Notes: a model not told the origin generated them from the sequence alone. A DNA stretch of 64,000 bases from Amaurobius ferox (GCA_951213105.1 OX578146.1:52656775-52720774); one strand, 5' to 3'. Positions 10,990 to 21,554 are shown, counted from the stretch's first letter. Made by a program: numbers and translations.

Positions 10990-12343
10990 CTCTCCCGTGA
11001 TATAGTATTCAAACGCCTACTTCGTAAAAGCTGATTAAGTATGATATTCCGGAATACATTTCTGTGAAGAGTCGTACTCCATGGTGTTAGTTATGAAGTT
11101 GATATCAAATCCAAAATACCTTTTTTGTCATACAGTTTAAACCTTGTTTATCCTTCGTTATTCCTTTCAATGCATAGATCTAAGAAATTCAAACTATCAT
11201 CATAGTCATTAGGAGTTTCAATGAATTTCAAATTCGAAGGATAGAAATCGAAATCCATTATGTAGTCCTTTTTGCTATAACCCAAAAGAACATCGTCGAC
11301 GTATCTAATATATAGCACTTCGTTTAAGAGGTGTGTCCCTTCTTCAAACTTATTCAAATAGATGTCAGCCAAAACAGAGGAACATCCTCCTCCCGTAGGA
11401 ATACTGTGTTTCTGTTTGTAAAAATTTAAACCATCATGAAGCACTGACTCGATCAAAACCAATTCAACAAGAATTTTATATCTAACTTTATTAATGCGTG
11501 ATTTAATATCATGTTTATTGTATAGTTCCATAACAATATCAAATAGTTTATTTACATGAATATTACTGGAAATCGTAACTGCTGTAATATAAGCTTTCTG
11601 GTATTTTGTTTATCATACTGATGACATCATAACTATTGTTGATGAAGTGTGCTCCACTAAGTATAATCTTAACGACCACTTCCTTCAAGATGCTTAACAG
11701 TAATTTGTTAGCAATGGTAAGATAGGTTTTATATCCGTTCGTAATCGGTCTGAATTTCACCGGTGATTTATGTAGTTTGGGAGTCATAGTAACGTAAGGT
11801 AACCGTATCGATTTTATAATACATATATCCAATATTTTTATACTTTGCAATAATACGATTTTCAATTTCTTTTCTAGAATATTTCAAAAGAATATAAGTG
11901 TCACGGTTATTATAACATTCTGTAAGGGTTTTTCAATAGTAATCCTTACAAGTAAACGCATAATTAGCCGTAACTTTGTCTACGTAAGTGATTACGAAAC
12001 TACTTGTCAATTTTTCCAATTCTTTCTTATTGTATTTCTTCGTACGATTTTTAAAGCCATTTCCATGATATATTAAGTGGAATTCCGTAATAACACTATT
12101 CTTCCATTCTTCGAATACTTGAATAGGTAAATTATACTTAACTGCCATTTTGTATATAAAATTGTCGATATCCTTTTCAAAAGATGTATGAAAATGTCTA
12201 TATTTGAGAAAACGATATTGAGTGCCCAAATCCAACAACTTTCTAGTATTATTATCACCAATTAATTTTAGGTCTCCGGTAATAACGTGACCATAATGAT
12301 GATAAAATCTAAAAATTCCCGACATTTGCTCTCGGAATGTAAT
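10990..12343 (-). pseudogene. Reverse transcriptase relic, Penelope-like (tentative)
   Basis: Reading the minus strand, pieces in three frames rebuild one protein. An N-terminal part has GHVITGDL and VITYVDKVTANYAFTCKDYY. A second part has PKLHKSPVKFRPIT and ends YYSSYDF. A third has IPTGGGCSSVLADIYLNKFE, the polymerase motif YVDDV and LNFLDLCIE. A stop follows the KDYY segment and the frame changes near 11820 and 11565. More shifted sequence (KLYDKKG, then LNQLLRSRRLN) runs to about 10990. Motif order and the YxDD box identify an RT. The single-RT, FLD-tailed form recalls Penelope-like elements, but other metazoan retroelements share it. I see no GIY-YIG endonuclease. It is not functional. 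Confidence 0.75.
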
Positions 12344-12391
12344 ATACCACCCACCGACTTACATACATTATTGTAATTATAAATACTTGAC

Positions 12392-12535
12392 TATTGAGCG
12401 GCGGAAATCAAGGTTCCTTCCTCCAACTTTTCAGCGTGGACCTGTTAAAGAGGACACTGGTTGCATTTAAAAAAGTTTTAGAAACTATGTTGCAAGGTTT
12501 TTCCAGTCATGTTTTCTGAAGCAATTTTGGAAGTA
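12392..12535 (-). repeat. Exon-like direct repeat, copy b
   Basis: The partner of 9239-9391, about 90 percent alike by eye. Here the frame closes soon after EKLEEGTL. It sits just upstream of the RT relic's coding start, so the two copies bracket the relic. Confidence 0.55.
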
Positions 12536-13591
12536 AGCACGTGCCGTTTGTTCATTGCAGTTCCGTCCGTGAAAAGTGTGTTTACGCAACCGATTTTTAT
12601 GATGCATGTTTTACTGAAAGGGATGAAAAGACAGAATTTGATAATATTTTATGATCGACAAAGAATATTTTTAAGCAAAAATAAATTGAAATTTTGCAAT
12701 ATAATTTCAAAACCACCATAAAATGAGAATACATTGCGTTAAAAACTACAACTTTAGATAGAAAAAAACTTTTAATACTTCCATAAATACAGCAGACATG
12801 TGAAAATCAGGAGACTACAACTGTTTTGGGGGCATTTCATAGCCTTCTTCTTCAGTCCAAAAAAACAGCGTCTTCTCTTAACAACTTCTAAAGAAGAACT
12901 ACAAGGTAGTAGGCAGAATAAACATTGAAATAGATTAGATATGAACACCTATCCCACTATTACGCCAAGCAGACAAATGAAACAGGCCGAATTGGAGATT
13001 TAAAGTAAAACTGAAAGAGAAAAAATCTAAAACCTTTCAATTACTATCAAAAATAAGGGAATGGTGAGAAATTAGAGGAAAGAAGAAATAGACAAACCCA
13101 TATAAAAAAAGAAAGATAGCAAAATAGTAACTAAGAATAAGGGGGGATGAATGAAAGTATAAGTGACATAAAAATTAGGTTAACCATATTTAAAATCCAC
13201 AAAATATGTAGTAAGTAACAAAATAAAGGAAACAAGCTATTTTGGGGATTAAGTGAGATGATTAAATGGTTACCACATCATGGTAAAAACATCTATATTT
13301 TTTTCTACATCAGAGTACACTCACAAATAAAAAGGAAATCTCGACATTTCCAAATACACTGACTTCCAAAAGTTATGCGCGGACGGTAAGATCAACAAAA
13401 ATTGAAAATTAAAGCTTTCATTAACTCAAAATTCCACATAAAGGTAGTAAATGTATTTATACATTAAAGACAGCAAGAATTATGTACAAAGCTGGAAAAA
13501 ATATTTACTTCTTGTAAGTTACATGATGACGTCACATTTGGGTCATTAACAAGCTGGTGTTTAAAGGCAAATAAACCAAACAAAACTTACA
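12536..13591. other. Unassigned AT-rich stretch with a possible Tc1 element end
   Basis: Non-coding. At 13355 a TA is followed by CACTGACTTCCAAAAGTTA, which looks like a Tc1-type terminus for the pseudogene that follows. I could not find a matching inverted end on the other side. Confidence 0.45.
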
Positions 13592-14654
13592 TTAATATGA
13601 TATGTGACCACCCCGGACGTTCACACAAACTTTACAACGATTTTCCATGCTTTCAATCAACAATCGCAGATGCGAGCAATGGCCATTCTTCCAATAGGGC
13701 AGTTTCCAACTCTCCGAAACTCGGTTGGAGGATGTAAACGTGCAAAAACAGCATGCCCAAGGGCATCCCAAAGGTTCTCAATGGGATTAAGGAAGGTCGG
13801 GAGAAATACTTCGGTCACTCTATATGAGAAATGTCACTTTCCAGGTATTCGTCAACGATGTTAGCTCGATGTGGATGGGCATTATAGTATATAAGGAGGA
13901 AATCAGGACCAACGTCTGCAGCTTAGAGTCTCGTAATGGGGTCTAGGACGTCATCCCGATACCGAGCAGTCATCACAGAACCGCCTTTAAAGATGTGTAG
14001 CTCTGTGCGATATTCTATTGAAATTCCAGCCCACGCTATGACGCTGCCACCTCTGAATGCGTGATATTCTATGTTCTTGGCCTGATTGCGTGTGCCTCGT
14101 TCTCTCAGACCCTTACACGCTTATCATCTGATTCCAGAGCAAATCTGGACTCGTTCGTGAACAGGACGTTGCACCAATCTAAGAGAGTCCAATTGACATG
14201 TTGACGACACCACTTTAATCTTGCCCCTCTGGCTTGGACGGTTAGTGGAACACAAAAACGTGGTACTCGGGCGTATAGTCCCTTTACGTGGAGCCTTCGG
14301 CGCACAGTACTGGCAGATATTGTCTTACCAAGTGCCGCTGCAACCATGGATGTAACAGTTGTAGAGGTCGCTCATTGATTCCGCTTAGCTACTATAGCAA
14401 TATACCGATCATGAAAGGGGGTGGTAACACTTGGACGACCGGGCACAGATCTCTTTTAGCGTGACAATTGTTTAACTTGTTAAGACTTGTTTCCATAAAC
14501 GAGAAATTACCGTATGATCAACTCCAAAGAATATAGCGACATCTTGAATTGACTCTCCTGCTTCAATGCTTCCGACAGCACGACAGCGCTCACTATTTGT
14601 CATTCGTCTTCTTTCAGCCATAGAAGAACGAATATCAACAAAATTATCCTTCAA
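13592..14654 (-). pseudogene. Tc1-family transposase pseudogene
   Basis: On the minus strand a helix-turn-helix start (MAERRRMTNSERCRAVG, ESIQDVAIFFGVDHTVISRLW) leads to a linker, RPSVTTPFHDRYI, then LHVKGLYARVPRFCVPLT and NVLFTNESRFALES. After a frame change come RGGSVIAWAGI, YYNAHPHRANIVDEYLES, NPIENLWDALG and the C-terminal VRGGHISY before a TAA at 13592. These are the ordered landmarks of a Tc1 transposase of about 340 residues. Two catalytic Asp are lost: FTDESRF is FTNESRF, and DNARPH is YNAHPH. The third acidic residue (Glu in NPIE) remains. In-frame stops near 14390 and around 13820 and several frameshifts confirm that it is dead. Confidence 0.88.
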
Positions 14655-14720
14655 AAGTTATAAACACCTCGTATCAGCATTTAAATACACCTCCTAAAAC
14701 CCTTCAGAATGCTGACGTCT

Positions 14721-14780
14721 TAGCATATATCCGGACAGTTAATCGACTGCCTAATTAGCATATATCCGGACAGTTAATCG
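14721..14780. repeat. Direct repeat pair, 35 bp period
   Basis: TAGCATATATCCGGACAGTT occurs at 14721 and 14756, each followed by AATCG. It lies between the Tc1 relic and the mariner gene. Confidence 0.85.
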
Positions 14781-14889
14781 TAATTGGCTGTAACATACGA
14801 TATTAGCATACTGCCATCTACATCCGAAGCGATTTTCAGCCACTCAAATTCAAATACGCTTTCGAAAAATGAAAATTTGCATTGTGTGT

Positions 14890-14942
14890 TGACGCCATTA
14901 CAGTCTGATGACGCCATTACAGTCACTGACGCCATTACAGTC
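14890..14942. repeat. Three tandem copies of TGACGCCATTACAGTC
   Basis: Copies start at 14890, 14909 and 14927, ending about 40 bp before the mariner start codon. The position suggests an untranslated leader or a subterminal binding array; either is inference. Confidence 0.85.
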
Positions 14943-14981
14943 TGATTCTTCATTGTATACGTTATTTACTGAGTGTTTAAG

Positions 14982-15722
14982 ATGCCTCCGACAATCGTGA
15001 GTCCCGCCGATTGTGAAGTACGGGCTGTTATACGATTTCTTAGTGCTAAAGGCGTAAAACCGATCGATATTCATCGTAAGATCTGTGAAGTTTACAGACA
15101 AAACATTATGAGTGATGGAATGGTAAGGAAATGGGTGAGAGCATTTAAAGATGGCCGCACAAATGTGCATGATGAAGAACGGAGTGGGCGTCCTTCGGTC
15201 TTTAATGAAGATTTGGTGCAGAAAGTGGAAGAAAAGGTGAGAGAAAACAGACGCTTTACAATTTCATCAATGTGCGACTGGTTTCCTCAATATTCTCGTA
15301 GTGTTTTGTATCGCATTGTGACCGAGAACTTGAATTACCGGAAATTGTGTTCACGTTGGGTTCCAAAAATGTTGACGGATTTGCACAAAACCCAACGTTT
15401 AGGCAGTGCATTGACTTTCCTTGATCGGTACCACAATGAAGGTGAAGATTTTTTAGACCAAATTGTTACTGGTGACGAAACATGGGTGGCCTACGTCACA
15501 CCAGAATCAAAACAACAATCCATGGAATGGCGACATTCATCATCACCCAAAAGAGTGAAGTTTAAGCAAACAATTTCTGCCCGGAAAATCATGTGCACAG
15601 TTTTTTGGGACAAAAAAGGAGTATTGCTAGTGGAGTTTCTGCCTCGTAATGAGACAATCAATGCAGCGTCTTATTGTGAGACACTAGCCGCCTTTGGCGA
15701 CCAGCCTGTTCGCTACCCTTGA
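14982..15722 (+). pseudogene. Mariner transposase, 3'-truncated (SETMAR-type)
   Basis: The ATG at 14982 (MPPTIVSPADCEVRAV) gives 246 residues; full mariner transposases are about 345. The DNA-binding half is complete: a helix-turn-helix with KVRE-type linker sequence (residues 10-115), GRPSV near 69-73, and RWVPKML (125-131, the WVPHEL-type linker). The first catalytic Asp is D165 in VTGDETWV, followed by WRHSSSPK and FWDKKGVLLVEFLPR. The frame ends abruptly after SYCETL with unrelated residues and a stop. The second and third catalytic Asp (HDNARPH and YSPDLAP in the family) are gone. The open frame is otherwise intact, so the truncation is recent. The product could still bind DNA, but not cut it. 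Confidence 0.88.
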
Positions 15723-15788
15723 AAATCCTGACAGTGGCAAGCTCGCTTTTTAACGATGCTGCTCAGCGAAAAAGTTTTTTTTTTTTTA

Positions 15789-16368
15789 AGATTGTCCCCA
15801 CCACCACCCGGTGCATAAATGCACCGCGACAATCTCCATAACTTTCTTTTTATTTATTTTTTTATTTATTCAGTGTTTAAGTTTTTTCATTGTGGTCCCA
15901 ACCACCACCCGATGTAAACAATACATCGCCACAATTCAATCCAGCATAATGAGGCAGAAACCTTATAAAAAGCAAACAGTAATTCGGTTTTTAATTGTGC
16001 CTAGGCCAAAAACCGCGTAAAAAGCAAAAACTTATTCGGTTTTTAATTGTCCTTAGGCCAAAAACCGTATAAAAAGCAATCAATGATTAAGTTTTTTCAT
16101 TGTGGTTCCAACCACCACCCGATGTAAATAATACATCGCCACAATTAAGTTTGTACAATACAACAATAGAGTACGCCACAACAATATGTCGCCACAATTA
16201 AGTTTTTTCATTGTAGTCCCAACCACCACCCGATGTAAACAATACATCGCCACAATTCAATCCATCATAATGAGCCAGAAACCTTATAAAAAGTAAACAC
16301 TAATTCAGTTTTAAAAGTTTTTTTTTTTAAAGATTGTCCCCACCACCACCCGATGCATGCGACAATCT
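15789..16368 (+). repeat. Array of five bulged hairpins (CCACCACC bulge) with interleaved short hairpins
   Basis: Five units share one fold: outer stem, an unpaired 5' CCCAACCACCACC segment, inner stem, and outer stem closing directly. They lie at 15789-15835, 15889-15935, 16099-16145, 16210-16256 and 16331-16368. The outer stem is AGATTGTC/GACAATCT in the first and last but ATTGTGG/CCACAAT in the middle units. The inner stem is GGTGCAT/ATGCACC in the first and CGATGTA/TACATCG in the middle three. Two CGGTTTTT/AAAAACCG hairpins sit at 15985-16015 and 16037-16067. The last unit has lost part of its inner stem. I do not recognise the family. Confidence 0.8.
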
Positions 16369-16380
16369 CCATAACTTTAT

Positions 16381-17350
16381 TTTTATTTATTTTTATCACA
16401 AGAAAAAATTTCTAGTGGGAGGGGGTTTGGTAACCAAATATTTTGCTTTCTATTTCTCCATATATTGTTTCTTCGAAATTTAATGGATTCGGGGGAGGGG
16501 GGGGGCATGACCTCCGAATTCCCCTCCTTGGCGACGCCACTGAATCTCTTCAAATGTATGTTTAAATTATCCAGTAAAAAGAAAGCATTGGTGTTTAAGT
16601 GTAATTTGTTGTGCTCTATTAAAGTAAACAATATTTAAACAATAATAGGGGAGATGGAATTTTATATCCTATCACTAGTTGGGTGTGCACTTTTGCATTA
16701 CTACATGTGAGTTAGGGATGACTATAAGACATTAAGTAAGGAACAATAAATAGATCGTTAATTAGAAAAATCTAGGCAATAAGCAAATATTGTAAGAAAA
16801 CATACTTGATATTTGTTAAACTTTTAGCATTTAAAGCAGAGAGTCAGCCATTTTTCCTTAGCTACGGTATTCGGTTTCAACCTCATCATTGTCGAAGGAC
16901 TTTTGGCTTCCATGCCAAAATGCACTCCCCCCCACCCCATTTGTTTTTCAGAATCAGAAATTTAATTTTAATGATAAAGCAGGGTTCATCAACGAAAGTC
17001 CACCACCACCATATCGTAAAAACAATTACGCAAAACACCGTTGGAAGTTTCCAGTTTTTATTAAATTTAGACAAATACCGCCCCCCCTCCTCACCCCAAA
17101 TAAATAAAGTGAAGTAAATCATAAAAATAAATCATAATAATAAATAATAAATAAATCATGCCTGTTCAAAATACGCTATCGAGTATTATCAAAATAGGTA
17201 TAAATACTCGTATAATAGATATCCACTAATACACACCAAAAAAGTATGGGTAGAAAGACACAAAAAAATGGATTTGTTGATACTAGAATGACAAGTGCAT
17301 TTTACAGCTAATTTAAACAGGTATATTTCCAGTTATACACTTAGAAATGA
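16381..17350. other. Non-coding stretch with G/C-homopolymer transposon debris
   Basis: At 16486-16560 the minus strand reads CAGTGGCGTCGCCAAGGAGG followed by a long C run, like the start of common small DNA transposons. Two more C-rich runs lie near 16924-16936 and 17079-17095. The open frames here overlap each other on both strands and look spurious. Confidence 0.5.
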
Positions 17351-18109
17351 AAGTGGGCAGCACATAACTTTCCCTACAACCGCAGATTCATTTTCTCTTT
17401 TTTCATTATTAATAATTCATTAAATTGAGTTCAATTGCACAAAATAACACTGAATTTGCACTTTTAATTCATTTTTTGTTTTTATTTGGTAACTTGACAT
17501 TTGTTCAAAAGCAGCGTAACCAAAATTCAAAAACACTAAAATATCTCAAGAACGGTTAGGCCTAGAACAATGGGGTTGGTCTTATTCTTTTCATAGTCAA
17601 AAAGTACGAATTACACAAGCATTTAATTTTTACATTTGAGCATATATAATCAGTCTTTTATCTCAGATTTTGGCGATTTTTGCGGGTCATTTCGTTAAAA
17701 ATGGCAGGTTTTTGTTTTCCGATTCGTACCAAAGTCTAGTCAGCACCATGGTAGTCTGCAAATGACTTATCTGCCAAATTTTCTGACATTTGGTCAATTA
17801 CTTTTTTAGCTAGAGTGGATATGAGATTATTGGGGGCCATTTCGCAAAACAAAGAAAAAAAAAGCGAGTTTTTGTATCCTGCTTCACAAGCGACTTATGA
17901 AATTTTATTAAATTTGGTCTATTAAACTGAGTTAAAGTCGATACGTACATTGCACACACAGACACACACACAGAGAGGTCATACTAAAAATAGTTTTTTT
18001 CGTGTTCCAGAAGTTCCAAATCATGTAAATCCTTTGGAAACTCAAATTCTGATTTTCGACACGATTTCAATACTTTCCCTATACATTACCATGTATTGCA
18101 GAGAAAGTA
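17351..18109 (+). mobile_element. Family B unit 1
   Basis: Begins at AGTGGGCAGCACATAACTTTCCC. It carries the family B body (repeated GCCATTTCG and TAATCAGCACC-type phrases), a short CA tract near 17955, the TCTAGAGG-type block in degraded form, and ends in a stem-loop at 18071-18109 with arms TACTTTCCCT and its near complement. It is the most diverged family B copy here. Confidence 0.75.
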
Positions 18110-18721
18110 AATAGGTACCTATGTCGATGTGAATGTGTTATTTTATTCATTTACATGATAAATACATGAAATAATGGATATCTTTTATTTTACGCTTAAA
18201 ATACAGACCTAAACACATGAAGAAGTAACATGATATGTTTATTTTACGCACTTCTTTACCTGTTTAACTGATTCTCTTTTAAAGAACCCTTTTAAGAAGG
18301 TAAGCAAGTGGGTAGCTGATAAACAGGTGCGTAAAATGGCCTGCTTAAAACAATCCTTTCAGCTTAAAATACAATATACTCATATTTTTCAGTGTAATTC
18401 TTATATAAATTAATAAAATCACACATCCATATAGATATAGTTGACTTTTCATGTGTGTAACTGTAAATTTGACTGTTTAAAAGAGTCATTCTAATATCAA
18501 TAAACACAGTTTTTGTTTCTTTTTATCCACATTTTTACTATGTAAAATATTCTTCAAACACTGTTTATATTAACCGTATGATTTCGTTAGCTCTAATACC
18601 AATGGTAAGTGTTATTATTTGGTGAAAGTTTTCCGTATATTGATTTCCATGTGAAAGTACAATATATGGAAAAATTCATTAAGTGGATTCAACTGAAATA
18701 ACAAAGCTAAATTAAATTTAC
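18110..18721. other. Region downstream of the transporter gene, probable 3' UTR part
   Basis: No coding sequence. On the minus strand, AATAAA hexamers (TTTATT on plus) occur roughly 480-590 bp beyond the stop codon, so a 3' UTR may extend here. An inverted pair ATTTTACGCAC (about 18241) and GTGCGTAAAAT (about 18328) could form a stem-loop in that RNA. Confidence 0.45.
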
Positions 18722-19627
18722 TTATAACAAAAGATACTTAAACATCTTCCTTGTATTTGATTCTTCTGGCAACGCAATCAGCCATTTTGTGAATCCAATG
18801 ATACTTATGGAAACTATGACAAGAGAGGCTCCGCTTATGCTATAAATATCTGGGCTAACATTAAAGAACACAATTTGGAACACCATTGCGACAACAATAG
18901 CCATAGAAGCTTTCAGAACTGACACAACACCAACAGATTCAATCTGAATAGCACGTATAAGAGTACACTGACCAATAAAACCGAATATGACAATTGCTAC
19001 AACTGCGATCTGATCCCAACCACAGCGTGAACAGGCAAAATATGAAAATTTTACATTGATAGCACCATTCTCAACCACACCTATAAAGCCGACATACATG
19101 ATTGTAACTGAATAGTGAACATATTTCATTTTCAGCAATGCCACGAAGCTCACGGAGAAGATTAGAACAGAGCCCACTGCAGAAGCGAGGCCTCCAATAT
19201 AGGTATAATCAAGTTGAGTGTTACCTTTTCTATTCAAGAGTTCCTGTAACCGAACTGATATAAGCACCCCACAAAGGGTTATCACTAAGGCTAAACCCTG
19301 CACCAATCCACAATGCTCTTTCAGGTAGAGACGAACCATGATAGTGGTTACTGCTGGTGTGGTCGACATCACAATGGCTGCTTCAGCAAGTGGTAGATAT
19401 CTGAATGCTGTATAATTTAAATACACGGCAGTTGCACAGAGGAACCCTCTTACTACCAACATTAATCTGTCATCTTTAGAACCAAATACCTCTTTGAGGC
19501 AATAAACAACTATAGGAAGACTTCCTGTCCAAATTCCAGCAAATATCAGTAGGCAAAGTTGTCCTGGACTCATGTATGACAGCTGTTGCACAAATACTGC
19601 TACCATGGTGAGGGAAATCGAAGTCAT
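18722..19627 (-). CDS. SLC35G1-like EamA-family membrane transporter
   Basis: An intact 301-codon frame in otherwise non-coding DNA. The product has nine to ten hydrophobic segments in two EamA halves (about residues 1-127 and 142-284). Family landmarks match vertebrate SLC35G1 as I know it: VVRGFLCATAVYLNYTAFRYLPLAEA with the RG of the DMT family (60-61), TTPAVTTI (89-96), YLKE (101-104), CGWDQ (202-206), GFIGQ (216-220), RAIQIE (225-230) and the membrane helix through FQIVFFN (250-256). SLC35G1 proteins are drug/metabolite-superfamily carriers of uncertain substrate. The N-terminus is short: the first helix looks cut and human SLC35G1 is 365 residues, so upstream exons are likely. A TATAG acceptor lies 2 bases before the ATG. 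The alternative is a start at this Met. No introns interrupt the frame, so an old retrocopy cannot be excluded. Confidence 0.85.
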   Translation of the reverse strand: MTSISLTMVAVFVQQLSYMSPGQLCLLIFAGIWTGSLPIVVYCLKEVFGSKDDRLMLVVRGFLCATAVYLNYTAFRYLPLAEAAIVMSTTPAVTTIMVRLYLKEHCGLVQGLALVITLCGVLISVRLQELLNRKGNTQLDYTYIGGLASAVGSVLIFSVSFVALLKMKYVHYSVTIMYVGFIGVVENGAINVKFSYFACSRCGWDQIAVVAIVIFGFIGQCTLIRAIQIESVGVVSVLKASMAIVVAMVFQIVFFNVSPDIYSISGASLVIVSISIIGFTKWLIALPEESNTRKMFKYLLL

Positions 19628-19959
19628 TGCTATATAAAACAGTAATTGAAAAGATTGACAGTTGATAGTTTTAAGCGCATCATATACCTTGCAGTTGCTT
19701 TTAAGTGTATGTTCCGTAGAATTTGTACTTGCAGGTGCAAATCCCTCACGTAGTATACCTTTTCCTTATGAACCATGGTTGTTCTTATTCGTTTATAGAG
19801 CCAGTTGAAAAGTCTTCCTAAAAGGGAAGAAAAATTCAGTTAAGTATAGTATAGTAGATCCAGATACGAGGTCCAAAATCGATCCAGAGAAGGAGAGCAT
19901 GATCGGACATTACATTTCAACTTCGGCCCGCTGTGCACATTATCCCTTTAAAAACATTT
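19628..19959 (-). other. Region upstream of the transporter frame
   Basis: On the minus strand an acceptor-like CTTTTAG, an ATG in good context (reading MVHKEK) and a donor AAG/GTATAC lie at about 19765-19830, outlining a possible small exon. Its phase does not join to the transporter frame, so it would have to be leader sequence or chance. No promoter is evident. Confidence 0.35.
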
Positions 19960-20035
19960 GATGTGGGCAGGACATGACTTTCCTTATATAATGCAGTAAA
20001 TTTACTTCTTTTACAGTTAAAAAATAATGTATAAG
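19960..20035 (+). mobile_element. Family A fragment: GATGTGGGC end
   Basis: Contains only the hairpin end (GATGTGGGCAGGACATG), the subterminal ACTTTCCTTATATAATG and the TACTTCTTTTACAG block, then breaks off. Confidence 0.75.
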
Positions 20036-20219
20036 ATCCGCGGTATTGTGTTTTTAACGTTGAATTGTACATTTGGCCATTTTCAGGAAGACAACACATA
20101 AAACTATTTCAAAGTACCCAATTAACTTATATTTAGCGAAACTCTAAATAATCAACTATCAATATTGATAGTATCCTTAATAAGCTATATAGTCTATACA
20201 TTAAAATATTTTAATCATT

Positions 20220-21010
20220 AATTCAACAATTAGGCGTCATTTTCATTAATTTGGCGTCATTTTTGTAATTTTGACGATATATTCGTCAATCTGGGGCGAA
20301 ATGTCACCAAGTTGGCAATACTATGATTGTTTATTTGCCAAGTTAGCCAAATGCATCACTAAGTGTTACAAACAAACGGAGAGAAGAATATTTCTTATAT
20401 ACTAGAATGTATGCCCTTCATATGACGGAAATCAGCATTTTTGAAACATTACTTCCCATTTGGCGTCAGTTTTATCAATTTGGCGACGTTTTTGTTACTT
20501 TGGTAACATGTAAAATATTCGCTAAGTTGGCGACGTCCCGCTAAATTTCACGTCAAGCGATACGGACGGACGGATGGAGAAATGGGTTATTCTTATAGTC
20601 TACTCTTATTCTCTTTCCAAGATATTGAACTTTCATCAATTAGTCGCCATTTCTTTGATTTAGCATCGATTTCATCAATTTGGCGAAATTTTATCAATTG
20701 GGTGACATTTTCGTCAATTCGGCAACATTCAACATTTAAAAAGTCAGCAACTTGGAGATCTTCCGACAAATTCATCACCAAATTTTTGCCAAACGTTACA
20801 GACGGAAAAATAAGTTTTTCTTATAATAGATTCTTATATTCTTTCCAAGACAGTGAATTTTGGTCAATTACTCATCATTTTCATTAATTTAGCGTCATTT
20901 TTGTCAATATGGCGACATATCTGCTAATTTAGCAACATTTGAAAAAGTCGCCATGTTTGCGATATTCCGTCAAATTCGTCGCCAAGCGTTATGGACGGAG
21001 ATATAAGTTA
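20220..21010 (+). repeat. Expanded TTGGC/GCCAA module derived from family A
   Basis: Several copies of the family A module (a TTGGCGACATTTT-type phrase about every 20 bp, then GTCGCCA...CGCCAAGCG and CGGAGAAATAAG) follow one another. At least two 200-230 bp units are clear (about 20575-20805 and 20806-21005), with older ones to the left. The (CA)n tract and stem-loop end are absent, so this part of the element expanded alone. Confidence 0.75.
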
Positions 21011-21554
21011 TTCTAATAGCAGAGTCATTCCATACAAAATCAACCAATGGTGGTTGCATGACCATTTTTGAAAATTTTTAAATTTTGCACAAATGTTCCT
21101 ACATACTTCAGCAGATAAAAAACGATTTTTAAATTTTCTTTTTATCTAGCTCGTTTATTTTGTACAGCCATTTTTTCAACATAGCAGACTGCAAATTTGA
21201 TGAATTTTTATGTTCAAGCAAATTTAAATATCTTGGAACTCAAAAGAGTTAGATACTTAGAATTAAAACAATTTTACTGTCCTTTAAGTAGTCTACATTT
21301 CATGCTATTGTAAGGTTTGTGCAACTGCAACCTGGGGGGGGCTGAAATTTAGCGTTGAAATTCAGTATCAGTTTAGCTGAAAAAGCAGATTTTAGGCTTT
21401 TTAAATATAATGAAGGGGACAATATAACTAAATGTAATAAAAATTTGAAGTTTGAAGCTTTTCTGGTTTCATTGATATGGAGCGATAAGTGAGTCCTAAA
21501 AGTAACACATCTTAATTTTTATTTATCCATAAAGTTTGATATCTTTTATTAAAA
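21011..21554. other. Unassigned stretch with an inverted partner at 24608-24690
   Basis: Non-coding. Bases about 21405-21497 (AAAAATTTGAAG, TTTTCTGGTTT) match 24608-24690 in reverse complement at moderate identity. Relics of one repeat therefore flank the family A block in opposite orientation. A G7 run lies near 21331. Confidence 0.5.

Noticed and set aside
12509..12721. Open frame of 70 codons next to the RT relic
   Set aside because: No motif, starts inside the direct repeat, and is on the opposite strand to the RT.
13604..13864. Plus-strand open frame of 86 codons
   Set aside because: It is the antisense shadow of the Tc1 transposase relic.
14975..15170. Minus-strand open frame over the mariner gene start
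   Set aside because: Antisense shadow of the transposase and its leader repeats.
15789..16368. CRISPR-like array
   Set aside because: Repeats are hairpins of changing sequence with irregular spacing and no spacers of constant length, and the DNA is eukaryotic.
16806..17122. Three overlapping open frames on both strands
   Set aside because: They overlap each other, contain proline or tryptophan runs from C/G homopolymers, and match no family I know.
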